From: Merdibacter massiliensis
GTDB taxonomy: Bacteria; Bacillota_I; Bacilli_A; Erysipelotrichales; Erysipelotrichaceae
Assembly (NCBI RefSeq): GCF_900155395.1
Contig: NZ_LT699727.1
Span: forward strand, 186,001-250,000
Reading direction: 5' to 3'
Length of the DNA: 64,000 nucleotides
The notes under the pieces are model-generated. The model had not been told where the DNA came from, ran no database searches, and saw only the letters and a list, made by a program, of their open reading frames with translations. This document shows, in pieces, positions 22,873 through 36,185 of this stretch. Each line of letters begins with the position of its first letter. The first letter of the stretch is position 1. The translations under genes and the position numbers were made by a program.

Positions 22873-25209
22873 TTATTCGCTCTGTGAAAGGAAAGACTGG
22901 ATTTGCTCGCTTTTTGAAGAAAAATCATAGGTCAAAGGATATAGTTCCGATAATAATTGTTTTACAGATATGACATACGTATCTTCTGATGTATAGGGAA
23001 TGATGATTTGTGTAGGTGGAGGAGCATCCCCTGTTTTGTAATAGAAGCACAAGCCTTCTTTACAAAGTACATATTCAGTATCTTCCTTTAGTATTTCTAG
23101 CTCTGTATCTGTTGGCGTGCCTAATGACTTTTCAAAATAATATCTTAGAATTCTATCAATTTCCTCATCTGTTCCCTCTAAAATATCCGAGTACGTCAGT
23201 TCCCTTCCCGTAATCAGATCATAATTCAAACCGAACACATTTTGATAGGGATGTACCCCTCCTGTCCACATCGAGTGATTTTCTTTAATGGAAAAAGCAC
23301 CTAAATCATTATAAACTACTTGACATATGACATCCTCATAGTAAGGCAGGACAAAGGTATTTGATCCCTGCTCTACAAACATTTGATACCACTCCTCAAA
23401 ATCTCGATCATTTCTTTTACAGTCCAAGATCATATCGGCGTATCGCTGGTTTAAAGTCGTTCCTACCACAGAAGTATTGTTAAAAGAAGGATATTCAATG
23501 ATATTTCTATAAAAGCATGTGCCATCTGAAACAGGAAATTCAATTGTTTCTTTCTGCATCACATAATTCAATTGCATTTCATTTGCTGTTTGATCTTTAA
23601 CAGTAAAAGAAGTGATATCTAAAGGAAGATAATTATAATATCCATCATCCTGAAGTACGCTCAATTGATACAGCGATACTGCCAGCCTATCTATTTTAGA
23701 TTCAAACTGATGTACCCGCTCATCTTGATCCTGTCCAAATTGATCTCCCATTGTGATCAAGTTTTCGTACATGGCAATCGAAGTTTGATCATAAAGCTGC
23801 AAGGCTTGGATATATTTGGCATAGACCTCACGATCGCCCCATTGTCCCTGCATTCGCTGGTGCATGCGCACAGCTGCCTCATGCACATTTTGCTGCAATT
23901 CAGATAAATACAAGACTCTTTTATCTGTGCTGATTTCTGTCAGCAAAGATTCATCCAAAGGAAAATGATCTTTCAGCTGCTGTGCAAAATCTTGACTATA
24001 TTCCCAAGAACTTTCATTGACAGCTGATGCATCTGTTACATCTGCGCCGATTAACGTTTCCCAGCTAAGCTTGTTCATAAAGAGCTGAATAGCTTTTGTT
24101 TCCATCTGCGGTGCTGACATTTTCCATATGTTCCGGTATTGGTCAGCGATACTCGACCATTTATTGTCCACTGTTGTCATTTCCAAGGAATCCAGATTTT
24201 CCTTCCCCATTACATTGTAAATCAAATTATCAGTGGTATTGATATGCTTCATTTGCTGTGCAGCGTCTGCGGCTGCAGAAACAAACAGCAAGAGATAGTC
24301 GGTATCATCAAAATACGTTTCTGCTGTTTCCTTTGTTTTATATTTCTGAATGAACGCTTCATAAAATTTCTCTCCATGATGTTTGGTATCGGTTTTCTTA
24401 CCTGTTTCCAAAGCATCATATGCACGGCGAACAAATGAATTCTCAACTGCATTATTGTAATACTGGATATACCACTGCGTTGGCTCAGCTGTATCAGACA
24501 AAATACTTCTGATTACTTGCAAAAATTCGTTTCCTTTTTTTGAATAAAGGTCCAAATACAAATCGCTTTGACTAGATTCTTTATACTTTTGGACAGAGGA
24601 ATAATCGTATGGATCCACACGCAAAGCAGCAAGATAAGCATCGTGCAAATACGCATCCTCTGCAGAGCTGGCATTTGATGTGGAAGAAAAGATCTTATTT
24701 CCTTCATCATCACATAACGTATGGATGTCTGTCAAAGTATCCGAGTCATCCGTATAAAGTGCCTCCCAGGCAGTATACAGAGTACCATTTTCAATACAGG
24801 CGCTCGCCTTGAAATAGTTCAAAAACAGCAAAGCAGGGACAGCATATTTATTCTCGGATAGTTTTAGGATCGTTGTGGGTGCCGATTGATAACCATCATC
24901 GAATTGTTGTTTTCCAATATCAAAGGTAACGCTCCAGCTTCCCTGTGTAACAGAAATGATATCTCCATCTGTCTGCTGTGTACACCGTGTCAATTGGCAC
25001 AAGTCCTCCAAGGTGATATAGTGTATTGAATCAAATAAATACAGATCAATCGAGGAATCATCACTGACAGCAGTATTTAGCGAAAGACTCACTTTTTCAA
25101 CATCATTTTTCGTGGAATGTTGTGAACGTACAATCAATGTTAACAGCAAAGCACAGACAGTGGCAATCATCAGCAATTGTTTTCCACCAACATGGACTTG
25201 AGTTCTCAT
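22873..25209 (-). CDS. large membrane-anchored protein, DUF3298-like C-terminus
   Basis: Function unknown. An N-terminal membrane segment (about residues 12-28) should place the remaining 750 residues outside. Residues 45-150 look like a copper-amine-oxidase N-terminal-type domain (ITLEDLCQL, KYAVPALLFLNYFKA), a fold common in Gram-positive surface proteins. The middle is helical with no recognised family. The last 220 residues, with GVHPYQNVFGLNYDLITGREL, resemble the DUF4163/DUF3298 pair found in RsiV and PdaC. RsiV-like domains bind lysozyme, so a wall-stress sensor is conceivable but not shown. The start at 25209 follows GGGGG; a GTG six codons earlier is less likely. The 230 bases upstream show no clear promoter. 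Confidence 0.75.
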   Translation of the reverse strand: MRTQVHVGGKQLLMIATVCALLLTLIVRSQHSTKNDVEKVSLSLNTAVSDDSSIDLYLFDSIHYITLEDLCQLTRCTQQTDGDIISVTQGSWSVTFDIGKQQFDDGYQSAPTTILKLSENKYAVPALLFLNYFKASACIENGTLYTAWEALYTDDSDTLTDIHTLCDDEGNKIFSSTSNASSAEDAYLHDAYLAALRVDPYDYSSVQKYKESSQSDLYLDLYSKKGNEFLQVIRSILSDTAEPTQWYIQYYNNAVENSFVRRAYDALETGKKTDTKHHGEKFYEAFIQKYKTKETAETYFDDTDYLLLFVSAAADAAQQMKHINTTDNLIYNVMGKENLDSLEMTTVDNKWSSIADQYRNIWKMSAPQMETKAIQLFMNKLSWETLIGADVTDASAVNESSWEYSQDFAQQLKDHFPLDESLLTEISTDKRVLYLSELQQNVHEAAVRMHQRMQGQWGDREVYAKYIQALQLYDQTSIAMYENLITMGDQFGQDQDERVHQFESKIDRLAVSLYQLSVLQDDGYYNYLPLDITSFTVKDQTANEMQLNYVMQKETIEFPVSDGTCFYRNIIEYPSFNNTSVVGTTLNQRYADMILDCKRNDRDFEEWYQMFVEQGSNTFVLPYYEDVICQVVYNDLGAFSIKENHSMWTGGVHPYQNVFGLNYDLITGRELTYSDILEGTDEEIDRILRYYFEKSLGTPTDTELEILKEDTEYVLCKEGLCFYYKTGDAPPPTQIIIPYTSEDTYVISVKQLLSELYPLTYDFSSKSEQIQSFLSQSE

Positions 25210-25441
25210 TTCCAATCCCCCTAACACTTAAATGAATCTTTCCTCTCTATTCCTAAACTAACCTTTCTCAATTACTTGCTTCTTAATCTTTTTCTGTTCT
25301 TTTCTATATCCATTTCAGCCATGTGCTCTAAAACAGAAAAATGTTTTTCTTTTGCACATTCTGGCGCATCATCTAGCAGGCAACGCTGGGATAGACATAT
25401 CTTCATCCCGCCTTCCCACCTATTGCATATCGTCCATCTGT

Positions 25442-26815
25442 TTATTCCTGCAAAGAGGACTTTTTACAAACCTTCTGAATGCCGATTGCTTCTTTGGTAA
25501 GCAAAGCAACATTTTCTATCGAATGGGTTTGCGGAAACATATCAACAGGCTGTACCATTTCACAATGGTATCCCAGATCTTCTAAGATTCGCAGATCACG
25601 TGCTAATGTACCTGGATCGCAAGATACGTAAACGATGCGCTTTGGCTGCATGCTGACGATATCTTCTAATACGCTTTTTGCACATCCTTTTCTTGGCGGA
25701 TCTACACAGACAACATCTGGATGCAATTTCTCTTGTGCCAGTTTTTTTGCATAAGCGGTGGCATCGCTGCAGACAAATTCAATATTATGGATCCCGTTTC
25801 TTTTTGCATTTGCCTTTGCATTGCGGATTGCCGATGGGACGATCTCGATACCGATCACCTTTTTGGCATGTTTTGCAAGAAACATAGAAATTGTCCCCAC
25901 TCCGCAATAAAGATCGATCACGATCTCTTGTCCGCTCAATTGACACGCCTGCAAAGCTGTGTCATACAACACTTTTGTTTGTACAGGGTTGACCTGATAA
26001 AAAGATTTTGCGGAAATATGAAATAAAAAATCCGCCATTTGATCGACAATATAGTCACGTCCATACAAGCATATTTCTTTCTCCCCTAAAATCACATTAT
26101 CCTTTCGATCATTGATATTCAACATGACACTTTGGATCTTTGAATGTAATGAAACCATTTCTCTTGCTAATGCATTCCAATCCTGACTATCATTGGGACG
26201 GCTGATAAAAACAAGCATGATCTCATCTTTATACACTGCATGTTTGATCAGCACATGACGCAGGGAAGATGCTAAATGAGGATAGCGCAATAAAACTTGA
26301 CGCACATCTGCATATATTTGATTGATTTCCTTGCTTTGAATGCAGCATGTATCCATATCGATTATTGTATTGCTGTTGATGCGATAAAATCCGCTGTGTA
26401 AATGACCATCTGTATAACAAAATGGTATTTGGGCTTTATTGCGATAAAAATATGGTTCTTCCATCCCTTTTACCGGAAGGACCTCTAGATTCAAATGTGC
26501 AATTCGTTTGATTACGTCCTGCACCTTTTGTCTTTTAAAGCGAAGCTGTTCATCATAAGACATATGCTGCAGCTGACAGCCGCCGCATGCTTTCGCTATC
26601 GGACAAGCAGGCACTTTTCTTGCATCCGATGAATCCAATAATTCAATGATGCGGGCATAGCCGTAGGTCTTCTTTAACTTAGTAACACCGATCAATGCTT
26701 TTTCATTTACTAGCAATCCTTTGACGAACAAAGGAAAACCATCTGCTTTTACTACGCCCATTCCATCATATGTATAATTTTCACAGGTACCAATCAGGGT
26801 ATCGTTTTTCTTCAT
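25442..26815 (-). CDS. 23S rRNA (uracil-C5) methyltransferase, RlmD/TrmA family
   Basis: SAM-dependent methylation of a uracil in rRNA. The TRAM domain (residues 1-60) is followed by the Fe-S cluster motif CPIAKACGGCQLQHM and the methyltransferase domain (LYCGVGTISMFLA), with the catalytic region VDPPRKGC and the nucleophile in VSCDPGTLARDL. The start at 26815 follows AGAGG. Firmicutes carry RlmD-like and RlmCD-like members of this family, so the exact target uracil is uncertain. It stands alone on the minus strand. Confidence 0.9.
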   Translation of the reverse strand: MKKNDTLIGTCENYTYDGMGVVKADGFPLFVKGLLVNEKALIGVTKLKKTYGYARIIELLDSSDARKVPACPIAKACGGCQLQHMSYDEQLRFKRQKVQDVIKRIAHLNLEVLPVKGMEEPYFYRNKAQIPFCYTDGHLHSGFYRINSNTIIDMDTCCIQSKEINQIYADVRQVLLRYPHLASSLRHVLIKHAVYKDEIMLVFISRPNDSQDWNALAREMVSLHSKIQSVMLNINDRKDNVILGEKEICLYGRDYIVDQMADFLFHISAKSFYQVNPVQTKVLYDTALQACQLSGQEIVIDLYCGVGTISMFLAKHAKKVIGIEIVPSAIRNAKANAKRNGIHNIEFVCSDATAYAKKLAQEKLHPDVVCVDPPRKGCAKSVLEDIVSMQPKRIVYVSCDPGTLARDLRILEDLGYHCEMVQPVDMFPQTHSIENVALLTKEAIGIQKVCKKSSLQE

Positions 26816-26871
26816 CTCTATTCCTCTTTTCACTTGCCAACATTATACCGCATGTTCCTTCTTCCTGCTAT

Positions 26872-26903
26872 AAAAAAAAGAAATGGATCATTTCCATTTC
26901 TTT
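26872..26903 (-). terminator. terminator of the 26.9-27.5 kb gene
   Basis: AAAGAAATGG (26877-26886) and its complement (26894-26903) with a seven-base loop; on the minus strand the stem runs into T. Confidence 0.8.
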
Positions 26904-26907
26904 CTTA

Positions 26908-27519
26908 CTATTCCACGGTCGTTCCGTTCATCACCGCTTCTGCTGTTTCCGGATCTCTTGCTTCACTAACAACATCTAGCACACTGTCTTCTGACGCAGA
27001 ATTTTTAATCAAGCAAATATAGATCCATTGATCTTCTGGATGTGTATCATCAAAGTTGGAATAATTATACACATTGATGGAGAGATCATACATCTTTCCA
27101 TCTTCTTTTTGCTGGAAGTACGTATCTACTGGCAATATTTTATTAATGGCACTGTAGGCACTCTTTGCAATACTTTTCACAGTATCTTTATCGCTTGCTG
27201 TCAGATTATCCGCCAAATTGATATTTACGCGAAGCGTAGCACTTTTTAAATTCACCTCTACGCTTTCTACAGAATCAAGACCTTCCATTGCTTCTTTTAC
27301 TTGTGCAATCTGATCATCGCTAATAGCAGGATTTAAATCACTTTCGGAAAAACGATTTCCCACAACCGGCTGTCCAGAATTTTCGGTCGAAGTCATAACG
27401 ACTATTCCTATCAACAACATTGGTATCAAAATGACAGCACAAGCGATCCAGACAAGGATGTGACTTTGCTTTTCTTTATTTTTTTTCATCCCCTGTTTTT
27501 TATTTGTAACTTTCTTCAT
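26908..27519 (-). CDS. membrane-anchored hypothetical protein, 203 aa
   Basis: No family recognised. A strongly basic N-terminus (MKKVTNKKQGMKKNKEKQ) precedes one membrane span (about residues 22-44), then about 155 mostly polar residues outside the cell, with an alternating pattern like an alpha/beta domain (SVESVEVNLKSATLRVNIN). AGGAG stands eight bases before the start at 27519. It lies between gatB and rlmD on the same strand, with a terminator behind it. Confidence 0.75.
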   Translation of the reverse strand: MKKVTNKKQGMKKNKEKQSHILVWIACAVILIPMLLIGIVVMTSTENSGQPVVGNRFSESDLNPAISDDQIAQVKEAMEGLDSVESVEVNLKSATLRVNINLADNLTASDKDTVKSIAKSAYSAINKILPVDTYFQQKEDGKMYDLSINVYNYSNFDDTHPEDQWIYICLIKNSASEDSVLDVVSEARDPETAEAVMNGTTVE

Positions 27520-27568
27520 CGTTATCACTCCTGATCAACTCTATTCTACTAGAAATCTGTAAAGAATG

Positions 27569-28993
27569 CTATCTTTTCTTTAATTCTTGCTGGATCAGCT
27601 GATTGGTCATTGCAGGATTTGCCTGTCCTTTGCTGGCTTTCATCACTTGTCCTACCAAATAGCCGACAGCGCGATCTTTTCCATTTTTAAAATCTGCAAT
27701 CGACTGCGGATTGGCATCTAATACGCTTTGGATCATCGCTAACAGTTCCCCTGTATCGCTCATCTGTTTCATGCCTTTTTCTTCGACGACTTTCTTCGGA
27801 TCTTTTCCTTTTAGTATTTCTTCAAAGACAACTTTTGCTTGTTTGCCGCTGATATCTCCCTTTTCGACCATATTGATCATATCAGCTAAATAAGTTGGAT
27901 CGCATGGATTATCTTTCACTTTCAAATTTGCTTTGTTTAAAGCGGCTGTCAACTCAACGATGACCCAGTTAGCTGCTTTTTTATATGCTTTTGTATGCTG
28001 GCATACACTTTCGAAGAAATCAGCCAGTTCGCGTGTTGCTACCAATACGCCGGCATCATAATCATTCAAACCAAAATCGTGCATGTAACGCTCTTTTCGC
28101 TGATCTGGCAGTTCCTCCAAATGATCTTGGATCTCTTTGATCCATGCATCATCTAACCTTATAGGGAAGATATTCGGTTCCGGGAAATATTTATAATCTA
28201 CATTTCCTTCCTTTTTACGCATCAAGATCGTCGTCTTTTGCGTTTCATCATAACGACGTGTCGCTTGTTCAACTTCGCCGCCTGCCTCTAAGATCTGGCG
28301 CTGACGTTCAACTTCGGCATCGATTGCTTTTTGAACATTAGAAATAGAGTTTAGATTCTTAATTTCGGTTTTGACGCCAAAGGTATCACTGCCTTGCGGA
28401 CGAAGGGATATATTGACATCGCAGCGCATGCTGCCCTCTTCCATCTTTACATCACTGACACCAAGATATAACAAGATCATACGCAGTTTTTCTACATAAG
28501 CTGCTGCTTGCGCACCATTGCGCATATCTGGCTCACTGACGATTTCCACTAACGGCGTTCCAGCACGGTTAAAATCGATCAGAGTTCCCGCATCGCTGTG
28601 AAACTGTTTTGCCGTATCCTCTTCCATATGCATACGGTTCAAACGAATTTTTTTCTTGCCCTCTTCTGTCTCGATTTCCACATAGCCTCCGCTTCCAATC
28701 GGGTGAAACTGCTGGGTAATCTGGAAACCTTTTGGAAGGTCTGAATAATAATAGTTTTTACGATCAAAGCGAATCAGCGGATCGATCGTACAATGCAAAG
28801 CGGTTGCTGCTTTGATAGCTAAACGAACTGCTTCTTTATTTACACATGGCAAAATACCAGGATGCCCTAAATCAATTTCATTGACACATGTATTTGCCAC
28901 TTCTCCAAAGCGAACAGGAGCACTGGAAAACATTTTTGTATTCGTTTTCAGTTCGCAGTGGATCTCAATTCCGATGACTGTTTCGTAATTCAT
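27569..28993 (-). CDS. gatB: Asp/Glu-tRNA(Asn/Gln) amidotransferase subunit B
   Basis: Transfers the amide group to misacylated Glu-tRNA(Gln), phosphorylating the glutamyl group first. The N-terminal kinase-like domain opens with ETVIGIEIHCELKTNTKMFS and has NRAGTPLVEIVSEPDM; the C-terminal YqeY-like helical domain ends with GQANPAMTNQLIQQELKKR. At 474 residues it is full length. Its start overlaps the gatA stop by four bases (ATGA), and gatC lies before gatA: the standard gatCAB operon. Confidence 0.97.
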   Translation of the reverse strand: MNYETVIGIEIHCELKTNTKMFSSAPVRFGEVANTCVNEIDLGHPGILPCVNKEAVRLAIKAATALHCTIDPLIRFDRKNYYYSDLPKGFQITQQFHPIGSGGYVEIETEEGKKKIRLNRMHMEEDTAKQFHSDAGTLIDFNRAGTPLVEIVSEPDMRNGAQAAAYVEKLRMILLYLGVSDVKMEEGSMRCDVNISLRPQGSDTFGVKTEIKNLNSISNVQKAIDAEVERQRQILEAGGEVEQATRRYDETQKTTILMRKKEGNVDYKYFPEPNIFPIRLDDAWIKEIQDHLEELPDQRKERYMHDFGLNDYDAGVLVATRELADFFESVCQHTKAYKKAANWVIVELTAALNKANLKVKDNPCDPTYLADMINMVEKGDISGKQAKVVFEEILKGKDPKKVVEEKGMKQMSDTGELLAMIQSVLDANPQSIADFKNGKDRAVGYLVGQVMKASKGQANPAMTNQLIQQELKKR

Positions 28994-30411
28994 GCTTTCA
29001 CCTCCACTGTATGATCGGCTAGTCCTGTTTCTTCTTCGATTGCTTTGCCGATATTGAACATCGTCTGTTCTTCAAATGGCCGACAAGTAATATTGACACC
29101 GATCGGCATGCCGTCGATAGACCCGCTTGGCAATGTCATGCTTGGATAACCAGAAAAGTTTCCCAACTGCATATGGTTATCTGCAACCAAGCGTTCCAAT
29201 CCCAGTGCTTCATCCATTGCCTCATCCTCATATGGCGCAATCGTCGGTGCTGCACTTGCGATGATGCAGTCGCATTCTTCAAACAAGGCACGATAGTGGT
29301 CAACGATCAGACGGCGGATCTTTTGCGCTTTGCGGAATAATTTATCTTGATTTTCAACAAACAAAGAATAACTTCCGATGATGAAACGCTTGCGTACATA
29401 AGCAGAGAATCCTTTGGTACGGGAATGTTTCATCACTTCTTCTACGCTCTCCCCATCTTCGCGCATTCCAAATCGAATGCCGTCCAAATTGGAATGATTC
29501 GCTGTTGCTTCCGCATTTGCAATGGTCAGATAAACTGGCAAGATCGTCTCCATCAGTTCTTGCGGCATTTGTACATGACGGATCTGTGCTCCCCGTGCTG
29601 CTAATTTTGCACAAAGCTCTTCAACATTGGTTTTAATGCGTTCTTCTTTGATCGTATCTTGTACACTGTCCAAGATGCCGATGACCTTTCCTTTTAGATC
29701 ACTGTTCAAATGCTCACGATAAGCTTCCACTTCACGATAGGAACTTGTCATATCACGGTCATCTCTGCCTGCAAGCACTTCTAACATCGTACATGCATCT
29801 TCAACGTTAGTTGTGAAATAACCAACATGGTCCAAAGAAGAAGCATACGGTATGATTCCATAACGGCTGATACGGCCATACGTTGGTTTGACACCAATAA
29901 TTCCATTGTAAGCTGCTGGTTTGCGCACACTGTCGCCTGTATCCGTACCAATTGCAACAGCAACCCCGCCTGCCGCAACTAATACGGCACTGCCTCCGCT
30001 GCTTCCCCCGGATATACGTTTCAGATCATATGGATTATTGACTTTTCCTGTATAGGCATTCTTATTCGTACCTCCCATACCAAGCTCATCCATACTGGCT
30101 TTGGCAATGATGATCGCACCTTGTTCTTTCAAACGTTCGACGATATTTGCATCATATACCGGCACATAGTTGTCTAAGATGCGGCTGGACGCCGTTGTAC
30201 GAATGCCTTTTGTACTGACATTGTCTTTCAAAACAATCGGCATTCCATATAGTTTTCCTTTTGGATCTCTGTCTTTTAAAGCTTCTAACTGTTCATCAAT
30301 ATCACAAAACGTAACTACTGCATTTAATTGGGGCTGCAGTGTACGCAGTTTCTCCAGCGCCTGTTCACAACGTTCTCTGATTCCCTGTTTTTCATAATCA
30401 CATAAACGCAT
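28990..30411 (-). CDS. gatA: Asp/Glu-tRNA amidotransferase subunit A
   Basis: Amidase-signature subunit that frees ammonia from glutamine for GatB. The Ser-cisSer-Lys triad is visible as Lys in IVLKDNVS and the serines of SGGSSGGSA. 473 residues, normal length. It begins one base after the gatC stop and overlaps gatB by four bases. Confidence 0.97.
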   Translation of the reverse strand: MRLCDYEKQGIRERCEQALEKLRTLQPQLNAVVTFCDIDEQLEALKDRDPKGKLYGMPIVLKDNVSTKGIRTTASSRILDNYVPVYDANIVERLKEQGAIIIAKASMDELGMGGTNKNAYTGKVNNPYDLKRISGGSSGGSAVLVAAGGVAVAIGTDTGDSVRKPAAYNGIIGVKPTYGRISRYGIIPYASSLDHVGYFTTNVEDACTMLEVLAGRDDRDMTSSYREVEAYREHLNSDLKGKVIGILDSVQDTIKEERIKTNVEELCAKLAARGAQIRHVQMPQELMETILPVYLTIANAEATANHSNLDGIRFGMREDGESVEEVMKHSRTKGFSAYVRKRFIIGSYSLFVENQDKLFRKAQKIRRLIVDHYRALFEECDCIIASAAPTIAPYEDEAMDEALGLERLVADNHMQLGNFSGYPSMTLPSGSIDGMPIGVNITCRPFEEQTMFNIGKAIEEETGLADHTVEVKA

Positions 30412-30412
30412 C

Positions 30413-30706
30413 TTACTTCACCACCTTTGGCACATGAACATGTCCTGCTTTTACGCTCTTTGCATTTTTCAACGCATCTTCCTGTGAAAGCACATGCTCT
30501 ACGACATCTTCCCGCAAAAATGTCGTCGGTTCTTCAAATGGATAGACCATTGGTTCGACCCCTTCTGTATCTACCTTGTCAAACAGATGAATCTGCTTCG
30601 TCAAGACTTCAAATTCTTTTTGCAGATCCGCAATTTCCTCGTCATTGACATCCAGCATGATCCCATTGGCGAGCTTTTGAAAATACTCTTTGTCAAATGT
30701 TTCCAT
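30413..30706 (-). CDS. gatC: Asp/Glu-tRNA amidotransferase subunit C
   Basis: Small belt-like subunit (97 residues) that holds GatA and GatB together. FDKEYFQKLANGIMLDVNDEE at the N-terminus and the central VDTEGVEPM are typical. The start at 30706 follows GGAGG; the codon before it is TTG. It heads the gatCAB operon directly behind camS. Confidence 0.94.
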   Translation of the reverse strand: METFDKEYFQKLANGIMLDVNDEEIADLQKEFEVLTKQIHLFDKVDTEGVEPMVYPFEEPTTFLREDVVEHVLSQEDALKNAKSVKAGHVHVPKVVK

Positions 30707-30722
30707 CAAATCCTCCTGCTTT

Positions 30723-33807
<3,085 letters not shown>

Positions 33808-36021
33808 TTATTTTCTGCTTAACGAAGGATGATCGATCAAGATCTTACGCACGCCAAATTTTTGTTCAAATGCAATGGTAGCTAAACCATCTTCTATCTG
33901 AATGATCACTCCATCTCCAAAAGAATCATGATGCACAAGATCTCCCTTGCGCATGCGGCCATCCCGTTTACGGCGTTTCTCTTTTTTCTTATCTTCTGTT
34001 GCAGGTTTTCCATGACCAGCCACCTGGCGCGTGGCTCCAAAACCACCTTGCTGATATAAATCAATATCATCACTGAATCGATTCCGTGGTTTTGCTCCTA
34101 CATCTTCCATCAGTTCACTTGGTATTTCCATAACAAAGCGCGATGGGGTCTTGATCTTGTCCAATACAAAGCTGTATCCCATCGAGTCTGAAATAAACAA
34201 CTGCTTTTTCGCACGTGTCATCGCTACGTAGATGAGCCTTCTCTCTTCTTCTAAAGCAGCGCTTCCACCCTCGCTGATACTTCTTTCGCTTGGGAAAATA
34301 CCTTCACACAGATTATAGATGAATACACAGTCAAATTCCAATCCTTTTGCTGCATGGACCGTCATCAGCTGTACGACATCATTTCCTTCATAAAGATCAT
34401 TATCTGTATACAACGCAATTTCCTGCAAATAATCATTGAGATCCGCTTCGGGATTCCATTCGATATATTGCTGCATGTCATTCAACAATTCTTTGATATT
34501 TTCCATCCGATCGCTTTCATTGTCTTCCTGCAGCATTTGCAGATAGCCGCTATCTTCCAATACCTTTTTCATTAACAGATCGATACTTAATGTAGATGCA
34601 CATGCGCGGCATTCTTCGATCACATGTACAAACGAGGCAATACCGCTTTTGGCTTTCGACTGTGAAAGCGCCGGATGCTTTAATACCTCATATAAATTTG
34701 TATCTTCTGCTTTTGCCTGTGTTTCCAATTGTTCTATGCTTTTTGCACCGATTCCCCGCTTTGGTACATTTAATACACGTCGAACGGCCAAGCTTTTCCA
34801 CAATTCTTTTGTATCTCCTTCTATCTTAGGAGCTAACAGGCGTAGATAAGAGAGCGCATCTTTGATCTCGGCACGCTCATAGAAACGGATGCCCCCATAG
34901 ATACGATATGGAATGTGTGCATCTAAAAACGCTTTTTCCAATGCTCTCGACAAATAATTGGAACGATACAATACTGCCATATCCCGATACGAAACACCGC
35001 TGTGGTGTAATGTCTTAATTTTTGCCGCCACCCAAACCGGCTCATTCTGTTCATCAGAAGCAGAGAAATGGATGATTTTTTGATCGCTGTGCTGACTGGT
35101 AAATAAATCCTTTTCAATACGATTCTTGTTATTTTTGATTACCGCGTTTGCTCCTTTGAGGATATGTTCCTGACTACGGTAATTTTCATTTAAGATAACT
35201 GTCTTGCAATCAGGAAAATCTTTTTCAAAATGCAAGATGATATCCACTTGCGCCCCACGCCATGTATAGATCGTTTGATCTGGATCTCCTACTACGCATA
35301 ATTTTGTATGTTCTCCGCAAAGCAATCGGATGATATTATATTGCAAGTCATCTACATCCTGAAATTCATCCACATGAATATAAGAAAAGCGGCGCTGCCA
35401 TTTTGCTCGCAGCTCCTCACTTTTTGCTAATAAATGATAAGCATCCAATAAAAGATCATCAAAATCTAAGGCGTACATATCTTTCAATCTTTTTTCATAA
35501 GTTTCATAAACATCGGCTTTGATGCGCTGTCCTTCTAACTGGGCCATCTCTTTTGCCTGCACTGGTGAAACAAAAGCACTTTTGCATGCAGAGATATAGC
35601 CTAGCATTGATGGATATGAATAAACCTTGGAATCAACGGACTTCTCTTTATATAGTTCTTTTAAGATGCTTTTTTGATCTTCGCTGTCTAATATCGTAAA
35701 ATTACGAGGATAACCAAGTTCACGAATATCTTCCCTTAATAAACGGACACAAAAAGAATGGATCGTCGATATTTGCACGCTGTGAGCCATCGGCCCCAGC
35801 ATGTTCTCTACCCGCTCCTTCATTTCCCTTGCAGCTTTATTGGTAAATGTGATCGCCAAGATTTTATTGGGATACACATGACATTCCTCTATCAAATATG
35901 CGATTCGTGTAGTAACGACTCTTGTTTTTCCACTGCCTGCTCCTGCAATGATTCGAACATGCCGATCTACACAAGCAGCAGCTTCTCTTTGTTTGGCATT
36001 CAATCGTTCTAGAACGGACAC
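33808..36021 (-). CDS. pcrA: ATP-dependent DNA helicase PcrA/UvrD
   Basis: Superfamily 1A 3'-5' helicase for repair and plasmid replication. Walker A is AGAGSGKTRV, motif II VDEFQDVDDLQY, motif III GDPDQTIYTWRGA, and motif VI YVAMTRAKKQLF. The C-terminal end (HHDSFGDGVIIQIEDG...) is the Tudor-like domain that binds RNA polymerase in PcrA. The start is a GTG at 36021 after AGAGGTGG. It is the first gene of the pcrA-ligA-camS-gatCAB series. Confidence 0.96.
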   Translation of the reverse strand: MSVLERLNAKQREAAACVDRHVRIIAGAGSGKTRVVTTRIAYLIEECHVYPNKILAITFTNKAAREMKERVENMLGPMAHSVQISTIHSFCVRLLREDIRELGYPRNFTILDSEDQKSILKELYKEKSVDSKVYSYPSMLGYISACKSAFVSPVQAKEMAQLEGQRIKADVYETYEKRLKDMYALDFDDLLLDAYHLLAKSEELRAKWQRRFSYIHVDEFQDVDDLQYNIIRLLCGEHTKLCVVGDPDQTIYTWRGAQVDIILHFEKDFPDCKTVILNENYRSQEHILKGANAVIKNNKNRIEKDLFTSQHSDQKIIHFSASDEQNEPVWVAAKIKTLHHSGVSYRDMAVLYRSNYLSRALEKAFLDAHIPYRIYGGIRFYERAEIKDALSYLRLLAPKIEGDTKELWKSLAVRRVLNVPKRGIGAKSIEQLETQAKAEDTNLYEVLKHPALSQSKAKSGIASFVHVIEECRACASTLSIDLLMKKVLEDSGYLQMLQEDNESDRMENIKELLNDMQQYIEWNPEADLNDYLQEIALYTDNDLYEGNDVVQLMTVHAAKGLEFDCVFIYNLCEGIFPSERSISEGGSAALEEERRLIYVAMTRAKKQLFISDSMGYSFVLDKIKTPSRFVMEIPSELMEDVGAKPRNRFSDDIDLYQQGGFGATRQVAGHGKPATEDKKKEKRRKRDGRMRKGDLVHHDSFGDGVIIQIEDGLATIAFEQKFGVRKILIDHPSLSRK

Positions 36022-36156
36022 AAGACCACCTCTGCACTATTATACACTAAAATCCATTAAAAACATCTGTTTGTTTTTGAAAAATACGATGAATAGTGAA
36101 ATATAACAAAATAGATACATCCTTAAAAATCAATAGCTTTTTCACTATCTCTATAT

Positions 36157-36162
36157 TATAAT
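36157..36162 (+). promoter_or_regulatory. -10 box of the first LCP gene
   Basis: TATAAT, 24 bases before the ATG at 36186. The -35 region (TAGCTT) is poor. Confidence 0.45.
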
Positions 36163-36185
36163 AAGGGACGTATTGAGGTGTCACA

